The notes under the pieces were generated by a model that worked only from the letters and a program-made list of their open reading frames with translations, did not search any database and had not been told where the DNA came from. The translations under genes were made by a program, and so were the position numbers. A DNA stretch of 64,000 nucleotides from Streptomyces sp. RPT161 (GTDB lineage Bacteria > Actinomycetota > Actinomycetes > Streptomycetales > Streptomycetaceae). Below, in pieces: positions 60,646 through 64,000 of this stretch (positions are counted from its first letter, which is position 1; the number at the start of each line of letters is the position of its first letter). The stretch spans positions 1 through 64,000 of the forward strand of contig NZ_JAPZVN010000011.1 of the NCBI RefSeq assembly GCF_027533845.1. Reading direction: 5' to 3'.

Positions 60646-63600
60646 TCACGCCGAGGCGACCGGCTCGGCGTCCGACGTCCACGAGGACACCGGGTTGCCC
60701 AGCCAGCGGGTGCCCGAGGGCACCTGCTCACCGCGCATCACCAGGGACGACGGGCCGATCACGGTACCGTCGCCGACCGCGGAACCGGGCAGCACGATGG
60801 AGTGCGGACCCAGTGTCGCGCCTCGACCGAGCCGCACGCCGTCGACACGCATCAGCCGGTCGTGGAACAGGTGCGTCTGCAGCACACAGCCGCGGTTCAC
60901 GCTCGCCCCATCACCCAGCCGCACCAGGTCCGTCTCCGGCAGCCAGTGGCTCTCGCACCACACTCCGCGCCCGATCCGCGCGCCCAGCGAACGCAGCCAC
61001 ATGTTCAGCAGCGGGGTGCCGACCAGGGAACCGGCCAGCCACGGCATCGCCAACTCCTCGACGAACACGTCGTACAGCTCGTTGCGCCACACGAACGAGG
61101 ACCACAGCGGGTGCTCACCCTGCCGGAACCGGCCCACCAGCAGCCACTTGGCCGCCGTGGTGGTCACACACGCCACCGTGCCCGCCGCCAGCAGCAGCAC
61201 CCCGGCCAGCGCCAGTGCCGCCGCCCAGCCGTCGAGGTCGACCAACTCCTGCAACGCGACGAACGACACGTCGCCCAGCACCGCGGTGCACAACAGCGGG
61301 ATGAACCGGCACAGTTCCACCGCCGCCCGGGCCACCACCAGCCGCGTGGGCGGCGCGAAGGTGCGGCTGGGATCGGCGCCGTCCGCGTTGCGGGCGACGG
61401 TGAACCCGGGCCTGCCCAGCCAGGACGAGCCGGGCTCGGCATGTGCGGGCGCGTCGGAGAGCACCCCGACCAGCGACTCGTCGGGCAGTGACCGACCCGG
61501 ACCGACGATGCCCGAGTTGCCGACGAACGAGCGCCGGCCCACGCTGGACGGCCCCAACCGCAGCCAGCCGCCGCGCACTTCGTACGGCGCCACCAGCGTG
61601 TCGTCCGCCAGGAACGCGCCGTCCTCGACCGTCATCAGCCCCGGCAGCGCCAGCACCGTGGACAGCTCGGCCCGGCGGCCCACCCGGGCGCCCAGCAGCC
61701 GCATCCACACCGGAGTGAACAAGCTGGCGTAGAGCGGGAAGAGGGAGCCGCGCGCCTGGTCCATCAGCCCCGAGGTGATCCAGGCGCACCAGGCAGCCTT
61801 GCCGTGCGCCGGATGGAAGCCGGGCTTCAGCGCCCGGCTCGCCAGCCGGACCAGCACGACTATCAGCCCCGCGTAGAAGGTCATCGTCATCGCGGTCAAC
61901 ACCGGTGCGGTCCACAGCAGATGGCCCAGCAGGGTGCCCAGCGACGCATCGCGCCCGGCGATCCAGTACAGCACCGCGAGCGCGGGAATCGTGGACACCA
62001 ACGGCAGCACGTTGAAGCCCAACAACGCCGCGGCGTACGCCGGATACCACCGCTTGGAGTGCCCACCGCGCGGCTCGGGCCACTCGGCGCCCACCGGATC
62101 CGCGTCCCGCGCGGGCCTGGCCGGGCTGCCGACCCAGCGCTGCCGCGCCGGCACCACACCGTTCACCAGCGAACCGGGTGCGATCTCCGCGCCCTCGCCG
62201 ACCGACGCCCCGGGCAGCAGCGTCGAGCGGACCGCCACCCGGGCGCCCGCGCCGACCTTCACCCCGCCGAGGTGCAGCACATCGCCGTCCAGCCACCAAC
62301 CGGCCAGGTCGACCTCGGGCTCAACGGCGCAGCCGTCGCCGAGTTCGGCCATGCCGGTCACCGGCGGCATGGTGTGCAGATACACATCACGGCCGACCGT
62401 GCAGCCCAGCGCACGTGCGTACCGTGCGGCCCACGGCGTACCGATCAGCCCCGGCACACCGAACGTGGCCACCACGCGCTCGGCCGCCCACAGCCGCAGG
62501 TGTACGGCGCCGCCGCGCGGATGCGCGCCGGGCCGCAGACCACGGGTGAGCAGCCGGGCCGTTCCGGCGCCGATCGCCAGCCGGGCGGGCGCGCTGTACA
62601 ACACCAGCCAGCCGCCGAGCACCACCCACCACGAGGTGTGCGGCGCCCACGGCAGCGGCCCCACCAGGTTGTCCAGCGTGGCCAACGCCAGCAGCCAGCG
62701 CATTCCGGTGATGGTGTACAGCACGGCCAGCACCAGGCACTGCACCACTCCGGCGCGCTTCGGTGTCGGCCGCACCTCGCGCTGGGCCCCGGACGACTCG
62801 CCGAACGAGTCCAGCCGCTCGGCCAGCGCCAGCAGCCCGGAGCAGTGGTAGACGTCCGCCACCGACACGTCCGGATACCGCTCGCGCAGCGTGGAGACCA
62901 GCTTCGCGGCGGCCAGGCTGGTGCCGCCGAGCGCGAAGAAGTCCGACTCCGCCGTGACCGGCAGGCCCAGCAGGTCCTGCCAGCGCGCCGCCAGCCAGCC
63001 CGCGGTGCCGTCGAGTTCCTCGTCCGCCCGCGGCTGCGTGTTCGGCAGCGGCCAGGGCAGCGCGTTGCGGTCCACCTTGCCCGAGGTACGGGTGGGCAGA
63101 TCGTCCACCACGGCGAGCACCGGAACGAGTGACTGCGGTAGCTGGTCGAGGAGTTGACGCCGGGCGGCCGTGGTGTCAAGGCCGTCCCCGGCCGGCACCA
63201 GATAGCCCACCAGCACCTGGCCGCCGCCCGAGGTGCTCCGCACCGCCGCGGCGGCGGCCCTTACCCCGGGCAGCGACTGCAACGCGGCGTCGATCTCGCC
63301 GAGTTCGACCCGGCGTCCGGCGAGCTTGACCTGTTCGTCGGCGCGTCCGACGAACACCAGTCCTTCTGGCTCCGCCCGTACCAGGTCACCGCTTCGGTAG
63401 ACGCGGCGGCCGGGCAGCGCGGGGTGGGCGCTGAACTTCTCGGCGTCCTTGGCCGCGTCGAGGTAGCGGGCGGTGCCGACGCCGGCGATCACCAACTCAC
63501 CGGGCTCGCCCCAGGACACCGGTCGGCCCTCGGCGTCCACCACGGCGATCTCCCAGCCGTCCAGCGGCTTGCCGATGCGCACCGGCTCGCCCGGCACCAT

Positions 63601-64000
63601 CCGGGTGGCGCAGGCGACGACCGTGGTCTCGGTCGGGCCGTAGGTGTTCCACATCTCGCGCTCGCCGCCGAGCCGGTCCACCAGTTCGGCCGGGCAGGCC
63701 TCGCCGCCCACGATCAACAACCGCACCCGGTCCAGTGATTCGACCGGCCACAGGGCGACCAGGGTCGGCACCGTCGACACGACGGTGATCGCCCGGTCCA
63801 CCAGCCACGGCCCCAGATCGGTGCCCGCCCGGACCAGTGAACGCGGGGCGGGCACCAGGCAGGCGCCGTGCCGCCAGGCCAGCCACATCTCCTCGCAGGA
63901 GGCGTCGAACGCCACCGACAGTCCGGCCAGTACGCGGTCGCCGGGTCCCAGCGGCGCCCGCTGGAGGAACAGTCGGGCCTCGGCGTCCACGAAGGCCGCC
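60646..64000 (-). CDS. Poly-amino-acid synthetase, epsilon-poly-L-lysine synthetase (Pls)-type, N-terminus beyond window
   Basis: At least 1,118 residues, continuing past the right edge. Order: adenylation domain (VAFDASCEEMW, NTYGPTETT, YRSGD, TSGKVDRNALP), thiolation domain with the pantetheine serine in FFALGGTSLAA (codon 62917-62919), then six helices in three pairs alternating with three similar hexapeptide-repeat domains (ARALGCTVGRDVYLH, LLGARVGRRAEL, SLGARIGRGVWCES). This A-T-(TM-C)3 layout is that of Pls, which polymerises one amino acid at the membrane. Residues lining the adenylation pocket read D-A-E-S-I-G-T-V-V-K (GrsA positions), close to lysine-type codes. No condensation or thioesterase domain occurs. 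Confidence 0.88.
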   Translation of the reverse strand, partial: AAFVDAEARLFLQRAPLGPGDRVLAGLSVAFDASCEEMWLAWRHGACLVPAPRSLVRAGTDLGPWLVDRAITVVSTVPTLVALWPVESLDRVRLLIVGGEACPAELVDRLGGEREMWNTYGPTETTVVACATRMVPGEPVRIGKPLDGWEIAVVDAEGRPVSWGEPGELVIAGVGTARYLDAAKDAEKFSAHPALPGRRVYRSGDLVRAEPEGLVFVGRADEQVKLAGRRVELGEIDAALQSLPGVRAAAAAVRSTSGGGQVLVGYLVPAGDGLDTTAARRQLLDQLPQSLVPVLAVVDDLPTRTSGKVDRNALPWPLPNTQPRADEELDGTAGWLAARWQDLLGLPVTAESDFFALGGTSLAAAKLVSTLRERYPDVSVADVYHCSGLLALAERLDSFGESSGAQREVRPTPKRAGVVQCLVLAVLYTITGMRWLLALATLDNLVGPLPWAPHTSWWVVLGGWLVLYSAPARLAIGAGTARLLTRGLRPGAHPRGGAVHLRLWAAERVVATFGVPGLIGTPWAARYARALGCTVGRDVYLHTMPPVTGMAELGDGCAVEPEVDLAGWWLDGDVLHLGGVKVGAGARVAVRSTLLPGASVGEGAEIAPGSLVNGVVPARQRWVGSPARPARDADPVGAEWPEPRGGHSKRWYPAYAAALLGFNVLPLVSTIPALAVLYWIAGRDASLGTLLGHLLWTAPVLTAMTMTFYAGLIVVLVRLASRALKPGFHPAHGKAAWCAWITSGLMDQARGSLFPLYASLFTPVWMRLLGARVGRRAELSTVLALPGLMTVEDGAFLADDTLVAPYEVRGGWLRLGPSSVGRRSFVGNSGIVGPGRSLPDESLVGVLSDAPAHAEPGSSWLGRPGFTVARNADGADPSRTFAPPTRLVVARAAVELCRFIPLLCTAVLGDVSFVALQELVDLDGWAAALALAGVLLLAAGTVACVTTTAAKWLLVGRFRQGEHPLWSSFVWRNELYDVFVEELAMPWLAGSLVGTPLLNMWLRSLGARIGRGVWCESHWLPETDLVRLGDGASVNRGCVLQTHLFHDRLMRVDGVRLGRGATLGPHSIVLPGSAVGDGTVIGPSSLVMRGEQVPSGTRWLGNPVSSWTSDAEPVASA

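Overview
The window is high-GC (about 70%) actinobacterial DNA with strong third-position GC bias, GTG starts, leaderless-type genes and two rare TTA codons. Gene content and order (DUF881/small basic protein/GarA/MerR block next to gcvP, DUF5999, Lnt, a Pls-type synthetase) point to Streptomyces or a close relative. All functions below are inferred from sequence reading alone; no database search was run. No tRNA, rRNA, CRISPR array, complete insertion sequence or prophage was seen.

Region 1 (1-14.6 kb) is conserved core. A CDP-alcohol phosphatidyltransferase, a nucleotidyltransferase fused to a degenerate phosphomannomutase-like domain, DUF881 - small basic protein - DUF881, a GarA/OdhI-type FHA protein with an ETTS phosphosite, two MerR regulators around a bifunctional-nuclease protein, DNA polymerase IV, a PRC-barrel protein, then glycine decarboxylase gcvP behind a tandem glycine riboswitch. 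The order parallels Mycobacterium tuberculosis Rv1822-Rv1832, except that gcvH is absent from its place before garA.

Region 2 (14.3-33 kb) is accessory metabolism: a glutamate-cysteine ligase-like enzyme, a CPBP membrane protein, PhzF, PadR, then about 9 kb enriched for split-barrel flavin-binding proteins (four), EamA exporters (three) and a MocR regulator with a palindromic operator. A likely inactive isochorismatase-fold protein, a Rieske lipoprotein and an S9 peptidase follow.

Region 3 (33-47 kb) holds a HipA-like kinase/DUF3037 pair, two SDR reductases, uracil-DNA glycosylase, apolipoprotein N-acyltransferase, a 5'-truncated Na+/H+ antiporter, and kdpDE without kdpFABC.

Region 4 (47-64 kb) holds a five-gene ABC importer/HAD operon with a divergent GntR regulator (possibly phosphonate or other small-solute uptake), a partial beta-ketoadipate cluster (thiolase, pcaH with a TTA codon, pcaG with an apparent frameshift), a secreted GH18 chitinase behind a DasR-like site, a VOC protein, a universal stress protein, an exported M1 aminopeptidase, and, running off the right edge, a poly-amino-acid synthetase of the epsilon-poly-lysine synthetase (Pls) architecture. 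The Pls/M1 pair is the most striking natural-product locus; the HipA-like/DUF3037 pair and the degenerate enzyme domains are the best leads for unfamiliar biology.
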